From the NCBI RefSeq assembly GCF_029784155.1, contig NC_073693.1:138435988-138499987 (forward strand): 64,000 nt of DNA. The letters run 5' to 3'. The position numbers were made by a program, and so were the translations under genes. Source of the DNA: Uranotaenia lowii (taxonomy: Eukaryota; Arthropoda; Insecta; Diptera; Culicidae). Shown one piece after another: positions 44,490-56,919 of this stretch; position 1 is the stretch's first letter; each line of letters begins with the position of its first letter. The notes under the pieces are model-generated. The model saw only the letters and a program-made list of their open reading frames with translations. It was not told the DNA's origin and searched no databases.

Positions 44490-46240
44490 TAGAGATGTAC
44501 CGAATATTCGGTTGGCCGAATATTCGGCGCCGAATACCGCCAAAAAACCGTTAAGCCGAATATTCGGCTCACCGAATAGTTGAGCTAAGTATTCGGCCGA
44601 ACAGGCCGAATAGGCCGAATATCTACTACAGACCTGTAATTTTTTTAAAATTTTTTTGGATAATTTATAAAATATCCAAAAGTAATGTTGTAAACATGCT
44701 TCGCAAAAGTCATCGTCATGAGGCGTGAAGCTGTGACTGTGAAGCCTCTTGGTCCGTCAAACTCAATTGACTGTTCCTTAACGACCAGTCACTTCGTTTG
44801 CCAGTCATTCATTCCCCAGTCATTTGAAGCTAAAAGAATTTCCTAGTCAAGCAATCGCATTCAAGCGACCGATGACGAAAAAGAAACGCATTTATTATTA
44901 TTGTTGCTCCTGCCAGCAAGCCGAAGATGACCGAAGAGGAACAAGAAAAGCATTTATTATTATTGTTGCTCCTGCCAGCAAGCTCGTTTTCAGTTTGTTA
45001 TTGCTATTGTTGCTCTCTTCCAGCAAGTCGTTCAATTAGTTGTACCTGCCGTCAGCAGCCGATCGAAGTGTGAAAAGATTTGCCAGTCACTTTCAGGAGA
45101 AATTTTGACCTTGTGTAGGAGCTTCGCCAGTCGATGATGGAGAAATGTTGATTGTTGTCGTGCTTTATCCGTCATGCGAGTAGTGAAGCTCCGTCAATTG
45201 AGAACAGTGCCAGTCGTTTGATGAAACAAAACTAGTCGGGTCAAGCGTGACGGGCGGAATTTGCCATCACTGGTTGTAAAACCCACACAATCATTGAAAA
45301 CTTATGGTTTCAGCAGTTATTTACGAGGAAGAATGACCTTAATGGGTTAAATTCCTATAAAATAGGAAAAACATGGTTTCAGTAAAACATCTAAGGTGTA
45401 TCCGCGTATCTTCCACTGAAGATCGTGCAGGAGAATGCTGAAAGGTATCGTTTTATACTTTGATTATAGTTTATCAGAGAGGGATATATTTCGGCTTGCT
45501 CATAAATCAAAAAAAAAATCCAGATATGTCAAATCTGGCCGGGATGTCCGGATATTGAATAAAACTTCCCGAGTTTTGCTCGGGTTCATTCAGATTATTT
45601 GCTAAATCAAATAATAAACTCAAATTACTCTTTAAAATTGTTTAAATTTTGTGTTCAATTTGGATTTTTCAAAAATTTCAAAATATACATAAATTTTGCC
45701 CTTTTTAATTATTTTTTTTCAAAAATCGTCCTGAATGCCTGACCGTGTAGATACGTGTGGACGAAAGTATGGTATGCTTAAAGTTAAAGATCATCTATTT
45801 TTTCAACAACTATTTTGGAGATATCTTGCTCAAATCCGAGGTTCATCTAATTCAATACCAGAGAAGCAATTTCAAAAAGCTCGGCATCTGTTTCGACACG
45901 ATTTATCCCAGATTTCACAGGAACACGACGATTCATCTGATGTTTTTTCAGTTATTAATGACATTTTAAAAATCTGAAAGACCCCTACTTAAAAAATATT
46001 TTGTAGGTCCGATCATCCGATAATATCATCTGGTTGAAAATTATCGACTAAAAAGCATAAGGAGTATTAATATGGAAGAAACAGAAAGCATTTAAATAAT
46101 CGCTTAAGTTTTTTTTTATTAAAAAATCAATAGAATATTAAACCGAATATTCGGCGGAATATTCGTTTGGCCGAATAGTTGAAAAGGTCAATATTCGGTA
46201 TTCGGCCGTTCGCCGAATACCACTATTCGGTACATCTCTA
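44490..46240. mobile_element. Inner hAT element with CCGAATATTCGG repeats, perfect 8-bp TSD
   Basis: TAGAGATGTACCGAATATTC and its complement bound 1751 bases. ATTTTTTG lies at 44482-44489 and 46241-46248. Subterminal GCCGAATA/TATTCGGC words occur about nine times on the left and about seven on the right, probable transposase sites. The interior has a 34-base direct repeat (44888-44921 and 44950-44983) and open frames such as 45735-45977 that show no hAT transposase motif. Confidence 0.92.
44888..44983. repeat. Perfect 34-bp direct repeat, 62-bp period
   Basis: A unit beginning GCATTTATTATTATTGTTGC and ending CTCCTGCCAGCAAGC occurs twice; a third, partial copy (TTGCTATTGTTGCTC then CAGCAAG) follows near 45000-45026. 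The open frame here is Leu/Ser low-complexity. Confidence 0.85.
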
Positions 46241-47049
46241 ATTTTTTGTGACGTCACAAAAACAAATGTATCGAAAACACGTTTTAGAACGAAAATTATT
46301 TCCAATTTCATTTTGATTGTGTTGTAAGACCTCTATTTCACTACGTTATGAAATGTTTTGGTCCTTTGAAGATTGCATTATGTTTTTTTCTCATTTTAAT
46401 AATGAATGCAATGTCATCATAATGCTAAAACGTACAAAAACGAAGATAAAATCAGCTTTAAAAAGATCTAGCTGGTAGTTATTGAATGTTCAACTGATTT
46501 TCATGATTTTTATCCAGCCGGTTTACCATATTAAATTCATATGTAGAACAATTAACACCAATTAATGATTGTTAACTCTATTCAAATGCCAACAAATAAT
46601 TGTGGTTTTGTATAAAAGTTCGTTTTTTGATAACTTTATTGTAATAAGGATCTAAAACTGCACTGACTTGATCATTTTCATGGAAGACTTTGAACTAATT
46701 TTTAAGTTGGGAATTTTGAGTAGGGAAAATCCATCGTTTTTTCGAACTTCGATGGTCTATTTTATATAAAAAATCCAACTTTTTTCGTACCGATCTTGAA
46801 GAGCAAAAAACCTTCTAGAATAACATATTTTAAACGTGGAAAATTTCCAGTAAATTCTTCGAGTTATCAACAAAAAAGGAAAATTTCCTAGTAAATTAAC
46901 AGATTTTCGTGATAGTGACGTCGCAGTATGCACTAATACTAGAGCAGGGCTGCCTTGACACTACCTTCTTTAAATATTCCTTGCTTGTGCTCTAAAATTT
47001 CGCGAAAGGGGGCGGTGAACGAAAAAGTTTGAAAACTACTGATTTAAAT

Positions 47050-49040
47050 CATGTTGTAAAATATGCATGTTGAATGCACTCCGAAATCGTGTTGAAAATA
47101 TTTTTAATCGAATCTCTTAATCGAATGTTGAAAATATGCTATACACTCAAATCAGAAAAATATTTTTATGTTCGATCCCTACTCACCCTATTCATTTTAC
47201 GGAACTTCAACAGTGAGGGAATAAAAGAAAAGTCCAAACTTATTCGTAGCCATGAACTTGATTACACCAAATTCAAATTTTATTTTTCGTAAACTATTTA
47301 AAAATAAAACAGTTTGAATAGTTCATATTTCGTTTTCCAATTGTTTATAGTTATTTATTTTTGATTAGGATTTAACACTGGTTTAAAATTGTAATAAAAT
47401 TAGTTTTTTTAGGTGCCAATTTCTCAGTAAAAAAATATTCGGATTCCAAAGAATTGAATATGAGGCCCTTGAAGCCAAAGGGGTATAAGTAAGGGTTGCC
47501 ATCCGTCCCGCAAAAGCGAGACATGTCTTGTTTTTTGTTAAATGTCCCGCCGTCCCACTTTTTCCTCAAAATTTCCCGATTTTTTTCTTGGCAAACTTTT
47601 ACAAAGTTCCGTGACTTTTACAGCAAAAAATCAAACTTAAGTTTCAATTTCAATTCTTTGGTACAAAAGGGAAAATCTTTAAAGTACATCCCTTTTCTCA
47701 AAATAAGCAGAATTTTTCACAGTTTATGTAAGACAATGCTGAATAACTCTAAAGTTACAGTATGATTCTGATTCAGTTAAGCGTTCTTGCACCACGTTTA
47801 ACCAATGCAATGTAAATAACTTTCAGTTCTTTCCAAATAATATATTGTTTAAGTTGCTTCCAAACACTAGGGAACAGAATTTTTGGTGCCTATGTTTCAA
47901 TAAGTGTTTTGGGCGACTTTGGAAATTCTGTAATTGAACGTTTTTGGGTAAAATCGATCATTGATAACTGATAAACCAACAGAACTACTACAAATACAAA
48001 AACTGATTAAAATTACTTTTAAGCCTCCATCCAATCAGATTCAGATTTTGTCTAGATATTCTAGATTCAGAGATACATAGCTTCAATTAAAAATATTAAA
48101 TTCTACAATTTAAAGAAATTTAAAGAGAACATTTTTGACACTGCTGAAAAAAAGTCTTTGAGTATTGGATGTTCAAGATTTTTACTTATTTAAGAACTTT
48201 GTTGACGTTGCAAAACGATTGGACTTATGATTTAAGAAATATCTAAGATTCAATTTTAGTTGAAATTTTCTTAAAATGTCGTCGAAATTCCCGTCTTTTG
48301 CAGAATTCAAACTTCTAAAACTTTTATCTCAGAAAAAAAATGACTCTCTGTCTTGGGGATAGCTGATCATTGAATTAAAACCTTCAATTTCCAAAACTTT
48401 AAAATGTTCTACAGTTTTGCCAAAAAAATGCACAAATTGATTAAATTTATTTTTACTCATTTTCCAAAGTAATCTAGAAAACAAGAGCTGTTAGAAAAAA
48501 ACTAATTGCATATTTGAAATCAGCGTCTCATAGTCTAAATCAGTTCTTAAGTTCTTTGCCACTCGGAAAAATATAAATTTTGTTACCCTGTGTTATAGAT
48601 TTAATTTTGACGGAATCTTAGTTAAATTGCCTTTTTATCATACACCACCTTTTTCAATTGTTCAAAGTATACAATGATGGATTTTTTTTGAGTTTTTAAA
48701 TTAAGAAAAATTGAAATATATTTGTTACTACACAAAGTAATTTTACTTGGAATTTTGTTCTCTCAAATAACGTATTATTTCGCGTGAACCATGAAAAATA
48801 ACCGTGCTTATGACAAAAAACCGTGTAAATATTTAGAAGCCATGTGAGAAAAACACAGCATAATAAATCCGCATAAAAAAAACTTGGAGTTTATTTCTAG
48901 GAATAACGTATGAGTTTAGCTATACAATTAATCTTCTATTTAAGAGTTTACGGATAGGTTTTTTGCTCTTCGTCATGGGGTAATATCAACTTAAATAAAA
49001 ATGTTTTGGGGTAATGATTCAAAAAGTTCCCCGACCCCTG
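47050..49040. other. AT-rich DNA ending in an orphan hAT right terminus
   Basis: GTTCCCCGACCCCTG (49026-49040) matches a hAT right end (complement CAGGGGTCGGGGAAC), but no partner start or duplication of CTTTAAGT was found upstream. Around 48390-48640 words resemble 62330-62550 (for example ATGTAAATTTTGTGGCC against ATATAAATTTTGTTACC), hinting at a third decayed copy of the 55.6-kb hAT family. GGGTTGCCATCCGTCCCGC at about 47485 looks like another element end. Confidence 0.35.
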
Positions 49041-50200
49041 CTTTAAGTGATGTACTTATACCACAGAGAACAGACGTACAAGCTCGAACAAAAAATCTTC
49101 AAAAAAATGTTTAATATTTCAAATGCAGGCATTAAAAAAATATGTTGAAAATTGATTTGAAACAGTGCGCCTAACAGTCTATTGCGCCGGGTTTAATTTT
49201 TTGCTTGATAAGAGATGAGATGCAATAAGAGTTACTTTCGATTAGACATAATTTCACTCCCTTTATTTTTGCACTAATGAGGCAGTCAAAATAACTAATA
49301 GTTTTGGAATAATTTTTTACACTTCTTGGACGTTTATCGTCGGAGGACAAATCGGCTATATCCAGTCAATTAGGAACATTCTTTACGATCTGTCTTACCT
49401 ATTATAACCAATTATAGACATCTCGAAGCGGGTTACTTTCGAGAATCACTTTTGCGTCCCATTGTTCAAAATTTAGTACCTTCTAGTTTGAAGGAAAGAG
49501 GGATTACGTTTTAAGATTTTTATCCATTATGCAACGTGACGACAATTTTACGAAACTTCAAAAACGATTTTCTTAAAACATGTCAAACAGTTTATACGAC
49601 CTGTTCAAAACTGACCAAAATTTTGTTTTTTTTCTCAGTTTGGTTTTGACAGTTCCCTTAGGTGTGTTTGGAGACATCTGGTGGCCCAGCCAAAAACAAA
49701 AATTGGGTCAAAACGGTCGTTGGATATTTTTAAATTTAATTATTTTTATCTATTTTCACCACCAATGAGTGGTTCAAAAATTCCTGTTTCTAGTAACTAT
49801 TATATGGAGTATGTCACGGATTTAAGGCTTATAAAATTTTTGAAAAGAACAAAAAATGTATTTATATAACTCTTAAACCCCTCTACCTCCAATCAAAATG
49901 TGGCTTTCAGTTAGTAGGGTTTTTTCACAGAGACCAAACCATAAGAAAATAGTTGAATAAAATGAGGACTAGGATATTATGTTTGGCGGTCAAGGATTCG
50001 TTCTAGATGCTTATCTCAGTTTTTTTTTTTCAATTTTGTCACTGCCAAATAAAATAAGAAATGGATAAATTAAATTTCTGCTATTTGATTTTTGATGGAT
50101 TTCAAATGTGCCAATTTCCAATATATCGATTGGCTGGAAAAACTGTTGGTTGTCCAAAAGACCTTTTTATGACCTGTTCTTGTGTTCATCTTCGTTCACC
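49041..50200. other. Unassigned AT-rich DNA
   Basis: Nothing recognised; the short open frames at 49580-49869 are AT-rich and overlapping. Confidence 0.5.
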
Positions 50201-51153
50201 ACCGTCAACTGGGGCAACATGCAACAATTTTCAACTTCAATGGCTTCTAAAAAACTTATTTTCACAGTTAATCGTATCCTTTATGCATCAAAAGTTTTAA
50301 GGATGCTGGGGCATCAAATTGGCGTAGTTAAAAAAAATATTGGTTTCTTCAGTTATTTTTAATTTTCTAAAAACATGCGATTTTCACCCTCCTTAGAAAA
50401 TGGGGTAACTTGCAACAAACTTTGTTTTTAATGAAAAATCTTATAAACACGTACGAAAATTCATAGTTTTTAATATATTTGCGATGCCTTAAAGACCATT
50501 ACGCATGACAACACCAATTGCAGTAGTTTTTGGGTCTGTAAAAACATATTTTCACATTTTTTCTGAAAATAAGGATGCTGCATACATTTAGGGGCTAAAT
50601 AATACTACGAAAATTCTACAAGCTGAAATCATAAAAATAAATGTTTGGATGAATGAAATTTAAATGTTTACAAACGCGTGATGCAAAACATTCATATTCC
50701 AACACATGGAAACGAGATTTACAAGGTATTTCTTTGATTTGCATTTTGTTGCATTTAACCCCAGACACCTAACTGAATTTTAAAAATATTCATTTAAAAA
50801 AAATGGGTGATTGTTCGAAAAATATTTTTACACCAACAATGTTGGTATAACATGAGGAAACCTGTAAAAAGTTTGTAGGCAATTTTATCAAGCCGATCCG
50901 TCATACTGGGTAAAGTTTTTTTCGACTTCAAAACATGTTAAAATTTGTACATTTATTGCTCGATTTTTCAAATTTTGCATAAAAATAAAAAACTTAAGAC
51001 AACTAGCTTAAGATGCGAGAAATTATGTCATCATCATTTTGTTATCATTAAAAGATAACTTTATTACAATACATTAAATTAAAAATTGATTCGATGTAGT
51101 GTTATATAAATGTTGCATCGAACCCCGCTGTTGCATGATGCCCCGTTTGACGG
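50201..51153. mobile_element. CCGTCAA-ended inverted-repeat element
   Basis: Left ACCGTCAACTGGGGCAACAT then GCAAC; the right-end complement reads CCGTCAAACGGGGCATCATG then CAAC, 24 bases of inverted terminus with about three mismatches. Variants of GGGGYAACWTGCAAC recur internally at about 50314 and 50402. No gene. Confidence 0.75.
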
Positions 51154-53012
51154 CATATTTCCAATCGTCTCAAAGAACATTCTTAAACTTAATTCATAAA
51201 TATACGAAGGTATAAGAGAATCGATAGAGCTAAATTTTTAGTTAAATTTTTGAAATTAGTTTAAAATAGTTAAAATATCACCTCGAATTCGAAAATTGAT
51301 AAAAAAAAAAGCTTTTGTAAAGATTTACATAACAAATTTTGCCTATGATCAAAGTGATGATGACAAATGTGTGAAAATAAAAAAAAACCCTTATTTAAAT
51401 ATTTTTTAATTAAGTCATTAGCCAATTCGAAAAAAAAAATTTCAACGCTTTTTTATTGTTTTATTTTAAACATTGCTCAGAAAAATTTGAGAATATGTAT
51501 CTCTAAAATAGATAAACAAAATTTAAAAGTATAACATTTTCTGCCTTTTTTTAATAAGTTGTAGAAAACAAAGAGAGCGTTTTCTTGTCTTTTGTAAATT
51601 TTTTCAATGGGCTTTTCTTTGAAAATCGAAAATTTTAATAGATTTACATTACACTAATACACCACACCATCCGCAGTTCCATATTTGAACTGAACAACCA
51701 ACCTATTGTTTAAAGCAGTGGTTTATTTCATTTGTAAATCACACTTCAGTAATAAAGTTTCACGGAACACTATTTAAGATTTGAAAATATGTTTGAAGTA
51801 TTTCAGTATTCAGTTTACACAGAACACTATTTAAGATTTGAAAATATGTTTGAAGTATTTCAGAAATATCAAAAAGTTTTTTTTCCTGGTTCCTCGATCA
51901 AGTATTCAAATTCAAATATTTTCTCGGTATTTTCGGTTTGCAAATCACCCTGAATTATTGAAAAAAACTGATTCCAGTAGAAATGACTTTATGCAGCTTA
52001 TAATAGAATTTTTTATTTAATAGATTTTCGTTCCAATTATATGCATGTAAATTATCTCCGGGTTATAAAGCGGTAAACATAGGATTATGAGTTGTTAAAG
52101 TTTTCAGAAAGAAATAGAAATTACGATATTTAAAATGTCGCCCTGGTCACGTGTCACTGCAACAGTTATCTAATAAAATTTAATTTCAATTGCAATTGCC
52201 CCATAGTTGATGGTTATGGTTATGACGTGACACAATGCAATAAAGCGCATTTATTTGGTAAACATTTGTTTTAGATTTGAGGATCGGAGGAGTTGGAGAA
52301 TGCTGATTTTACAGAAACTTTTCATCACAAAGGTGTTGGTTCATTCTTCCTGAATCATATTCTATTTTCATATCCGTTCACACAAAAAAAAATATATCAC
52401 AAGCTCATAATGGTTCCAACCAATTCCGTCAACTGTTGCTCACAATACACCACAAAAAAGTCACGAAAAGTGGGCCAGTCAAATCTCGGTTTCCTCCGGA
52501 AGCTTCAAAATCTGACAAATTTGTGACTTTTCAAACAGAGAGTGCAATGCAAAAAAAAAATCAATGAAAATGGAATAAAGTCATACCCGCCCGGACTGCC
52601 GGCATTTGTGCAGTAATTAGAGGTGCACACATATAGACCGCATGGCCGGGTGGGCTACATATTTATAATGAATCGTCGTTTGTGAATAAAGCTCTCATCT
52701 CATCTCACCTGCTTCATACCTGAAGCGGCATCATCGCTCATTATGTGGGGATTTCTTTTTTTCCTCTCCAACATTTTATGGACATATGGGCAAAGTCAAA
52801 GCCGTCGACTTCTAAAAGAAGTTCTGTAACGCTATTGGGTTTCCTTTGGTGGGAAACTTAACCGATAGGGATACTGTTAATTTAGAAAAATATGATTATG
52901 GATTCTGCAATTGATAAATCTGTCCAATTGAAATCCTGAACTGTGCAGTTTTATTATGTTTAATTGACGTTTAAATAATATGTTTTTAGATGTCCTATGC
53001 GATTTTCGATAT
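51154..53012. other. Unassigned DNA
   Basis: AT-rich to about 52130. At 52140-52860 the composition is more balanced (TGGCCGGGTGGGCTACAT near 52650) but no exon or RNA gene is recognised. Confidence 0.4.
51763..51863. repeat. Tandem duplication, 57-bp period
   Basis: ACACTATTTAAGATTTGAAA continuing through TATGTTTGAAGTATTTCAG occurs at 51763-51806 and 51820-51863 with only one or two differences, so the duplication is recent. Confidence 0.9.
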
Positions 53013-54422
53013 CCTTTGGGTCACCAAGCATCAGCGTAAAATTTGAGATGATTTGCTTGATTCCTGAATAAGCGCATCGAGTTTTCATTTGATGGAAAAA
53101 ATTGTATATTATTGATAAGCTTGAAATAATATATTACCTAATTATAATAATTATTTCGCTTATATGAATAGAAACTAAGTTTTCCTTGGAAAAAGTTATA
53201 ATAATTCCTACACAAAAGTTATTAAATCAATAAAATGTAAAAAAACGGCAGATTTTGCTTACATCTCCTTGTCAAGGTTCTGCTTAAATGCTTATGCTTA
53301 TGATACATACGCAGCCAGAACTTGTCTGCATCCCGGTGAGTAGTAAAAGTACATTTACTACTCATATTTACTCGGCCGGGCCCACTGTGCAGCATTTAAC
53401 GCAGAGACAACTGGAACCAGGGGAGGGAGAAACGTGGACAACAGTACCATACGTTCCATGATTATGATTTTTTTTAAATATAATCGTTGGGAGCAAATAT
53501 GCTGGAATTTATTCTGCTCTTTGATGTTTGTCCTAGTAAGGTCATCCTTCTGAGGGCGGAAACGGATGAATTTTTTCAGCACAGAAATCCGAAACTGTGA
53601 TATCTAAGTTTACCTTTTAAAATAATTGTTCCATTACAGAGGCGAATCAGCCTGCGGCTTGAACATAAAGACAAAAAAAATTCTATTACATTATTTTGAA
53701 TCCTATATGCTTCTCTGAATTTAGGATTTCTGTGCACCATCCTCACTGATTTGGGATAAAGCACCCTTGCTCGCTCTTGGAAAGAAAAGATAAATAACAG
53801 AAAAAACGTAATAAAGGGCGATACGGTCAAAATTTGGTCAAGGGAAAACGCGTTTAAATCGTTTATTTAAAAAATCAAATAAAATTTCTTTTTCAAGTTT
53901 AATTAGTATAAAATTCAGGAAAGCACAAACCTAACTTGTACCTCAGAAAAGTTATTCAATGTTTTGTAATAAAATGCGTTTTTGTCTGCTGATTTGAAAG
54001 CTGTGTAACCGTATGATGGAAATAAAAAATCTCAAAAAACTGCTTCGCATTGCCAGAGAATTTATTGATTTATATAACCTTTGCAAAAACATTTCATGCA
54101 ATTATTAACAGCTCTAACAAGCAAAGTCTGCCCTTCTAAATACTTTTCAATGGATTCAGATTTTCATTTAGAAGTGGTTATAACTTTTTTCGTGAAATTC
54201 TCAGCTGCTTGTCATGTAAGCAAAAAATTAAGCTTAAGAATAGTCAAAACCAAAAATCAAAGACCAACTTCATTTCAAGCTTATTTGAATTTTATGGATG
54301 ATTTAATGTGCAAAAATGTCTTCTCCCATACAAATTTCCATACATAATTCAATCGGGTTGCGCTAACTCAGGAATCAACCAAAACATCTCAAATTTTACA
54401 CTGATGCTCGGTGACCCAAAGC
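53013..54422. mobile_element. Diverged inverted-repeat element
   Basis: 53013-53076 (TTTGGGTCACCAAGCATCAG then AAAATTTGAGATG) is mirrored at 54359-54422 with about 85 percent identity by eye. The 1.28-kb interior has no recognisable gene and includes the isolated mariner terminus at 53812. Confidence 0.6.
53812..53860 (+). mobile_element. Isolated mariner terminal sequence
   Basis: TAAAGGGCGATACGGTCAAA then ATTTGGTCAA is the same terminus as at 2683. Beyond the first 27 bases it diverges from the 2.7-kb copy and carries no transposase, so it is a solo or opposite-end remnant. Confidence 0.65.
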
Positions 54423-54635
54423 CATTCAAAAATCATATGTGAACTAAAAGTCATTTTTTGCAGCGGTCTGATGCTCATGTTCACGTAAAATGTTTTTCAA
54501 GAACCAAAAAATATTTAACATTTAAAGGAATATTTTTCTAAACTTTCAGGATGTATCTGGTGTATTTTTATGAAAAAATTTGTTTTCCCATACAAATTTC
54601 CATACAAAATTATTTAGAACTAGTTGCGCTGACAG
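54324..54635. repeat. Direct repeat, about 262-bp offset
   Basis: TCCCATACAAATTTCCATAC occurs at 54324 and 54586, each followed about 15-20 bases later by GTTGCGCT. Flanking sequence between the two is only loosely similar. Confidence 0.65.
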
Positions 54636-54642
54636 GACCTTA

Positions 54643-55359
54643 GGGGCCGTCCATAAATGATGTCACGCAAAATTTGGAAAAAATAGACCCCCTCTCCCCC
54701 CCTTGTCACATATTGTCACAACTTCCGTCACCCCCCTTTTTGTATTACGTCACGTTTTCATAAACCCCCCCCCCCCCCCCCTTCCTCCCGGGATAGAATT
54801 TTGAATTCCTTAGAAATTTGATTACAAATGTATCTTTAATTTAAATTCATCAGTTTTATTCAATGAATTGAAAAAAAGGTTACCAACTTTTAACAAGCCT
54901 TCAACCATTGCTTGAAACACATTTCAATCATTAGTCCAAAGATTATGTTGATGACTTTCCATATAAATGACCGGGAAAGTCGAGACAGTAGTTGCAGCAT
55001 CAGCGACGATGTCTGAAAAACCATTCAAATCTAGTTGCTCAATCAATTCGCAATCGAAATCTTCTGAACAGGTTAAAATAGCCAAGCATTCCAGTTAACG
55101 TTTTGCCACAATTTAGGTGGGCGCAATTTCCTGAGTGTTGCAGTGGAAGTGTTCTTGTGAACTTTCTTATGCTCATATAGTTTACGTAGTATGATTTTAT
55201 TGAATTTAAGATAAAATTATTTGTTATTGTATTGCTTTTTTTGTAACAATATGTGATGTCACGTTCAAGCTGACCCCCCCTCCCCCCATGTCAAAATTGT
55301 CACAAAAATCGAAACCCCCTCTCCCCCCCTAACGCGTGACATCATTTATGGACGGCCCC
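54643..55359. mobile_element. TTA-flanked MITE (Harbinger-like), first copy type
   Basis: GGGGCCGTCCATAAATGATG then TCACGC and its complement bound 717 bases. TTA lies at 54640-54642 and 55360-55362. C-runs (CCCCCTCTCCCCCC) lie just inside both ends. A TTA duplication is typical of PIF/Harbinger-type transposition; no transposase is present. Confidence 0.85.
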
Positions 55360-55887
55360 TTATGAGTTTATTCCAAAATCTACAGAGATTTTTTTGGCTG
55401 CAAAAACAACCAATAATTTTATATTTAATATAAAAAGCTTGCTTTTCATCCACAGATACATAAGTTGAAAGTGTCAATAGAGCTTAGTATAATAAAAAGA
55501 AAATAAAACTTGACAAAAACTCGGCGACGTTTGATCATGTCATGTGATACACCAGGCCGCTCGAATTTGATAGGAAGTCTAGCAAAACCACCCTGCACCC
55601 CAGTGAGAGATGTACTACACACAGGGCTGGTAGCGGTTTGACAATGAAAAAGTAGGGACTTTAGTGACCAAAATTTTAAAAAAAGTGACCAAATAGTGAC
55701 TTTAAGGACCGAAAAAAGTGACCAAATTGTGACTATGTAGAACGAAAAAAGTAACTTTGAAGAAAAAAAAATGTGACCAAATCAGCCCGTGCGAAGGACT
55801 CGTCCAGTGGGGTGGTTCGAAATTCAAATTTAGATCAAAATAATAACAATACTACAAATAAAAAATTGAGAAGGAAAGGTTTTCTTA

Positions 55888-56682
55888 GGGGGCATCCATA
55901 AATTACGTAACGCACCTAGGGGGGGGAGGGAGTAAGCTCGAGCGTTACGAATTGTGACATAGGGGAGGGGGGGAGGTATGCTCATCGTTACGTAACGATT
56001 TTTCCTTAAAAATGTCAGTTCACTTATCGCAGCTATTTTGATGTCATGCAATTTTTGCCGAATGATGAGCAACCCAAAATGAGCTTAAAATTTGTAAGCT
56101 TCAACATAATTGAAACCGGTTTGTAATCTTTCCTCTTTAAAGATTCTGAGATATACTCCTTAAATCATAATGTGTATTGAATATTCGTGAAATAACCGTT
56201 GGAAAACGGAATTTTTGGTACATTTACCCCCAAGAACTCAAATCAACCTCAAGACGGAAATTTGAGTTTTTTGGCAATTGATTTAAAAATGCAGTTTTGA
56301 TTATTCCGACGAATATTACTCCATGCTCCATGAACTAAATAAAGTAAACAAGATAGATCATCAGTTAACAAGCAGAGAGCAACTCGTAAAAATACAATCA
56401 ATTTATTTTATCAGAGAGTTATCATCAATGAGTACTAAGAAGCGATTTGGATAGATATTAATTCCGTTTTGAAGGACGTTTAAAAAATATACGTTTAAAT
56501 CTTTTTTTGATTTGCGAAAATTAGTATTTAAAAGCATGAGAAGATGGGGGGGGGGGGGGTAATTATCAGCGTTACGTAATTTTCATAGGGGGGTACGTCA
56601 AAGCGTTACAATTTGTGACATATGGGGGGGAAGGGGGTCAAAAAAGTGCATTTTTTGCGTTACGTAATTTATGGATGCCGCC
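55888..56682. mobile_element. TTA-flanked MITE inside the hAT, second copy type
   Basis: GGGGGCATCCATAAATTACG then TAACGC and its complement bound 795 bases, with TTA on both sides (55885-55887, 56683-56685). G-runs (up to 13 G near 56545) lie inside. Its ends are related to those of the MITE at 54643 (shared TCCATAAAT and CACGC/AACGC). The old hAT paralogue at about 14310 shows the empty site. Confidence 0.9.
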
Positions 56683-56919
56683 TTACACCGTTTGTCACTC
56701 ATGTTCAACACACAAACTAAAAAAAAATTTCGATAAGACTCACTTCCATCTGTACCGTTGAGCCGTCAACACGTACGCCAGAGCATCGTATCGTTGCTGT
56801 GTACCTGCAGGAACATTTTACATTATTTATTTTTTCCTTACCTGTATTTCAATCAGCACTTTTCAGTGCTAAAATTATTTTCATTTTCTTTTATTCATAT
56901 TTTCTCTTTTCTTTCCAGC

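Larger units (their letters stand above)
44311..47041. mobile_element. Outer hAT element, perfect 8-bp TSD
   Basis: The left end CAGTGATTTTCAATTCGG and the right end AAGTTTGAAAACTACTG are inverted imperfectly and fit the hAT consensus CAGTG. ATTTAAAT lies at 44303-44310 and 47042-47049. Excluding the nested hAT it is under 1 kb, without transposase. It contains subterminal AAGGGGGCG on both sides. Confidence 0.85.

Noticed and set aside
44824..45039. Plus-strand 71-residue frame with Leu/Ser runs
   Set aside because: Low complexity produced by the 62-bp direct repeat inside the hAT; a signal-peptide-like look is coincidental.
56758..56919. N-terminal extension of LINE ORF1 with a membrane-like segment
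   Set aside because: It starts at TTG and encodes a Phe/Leu-rich stretch from T-rich 5' UTR; ATG 56920 gives the expected basic start.
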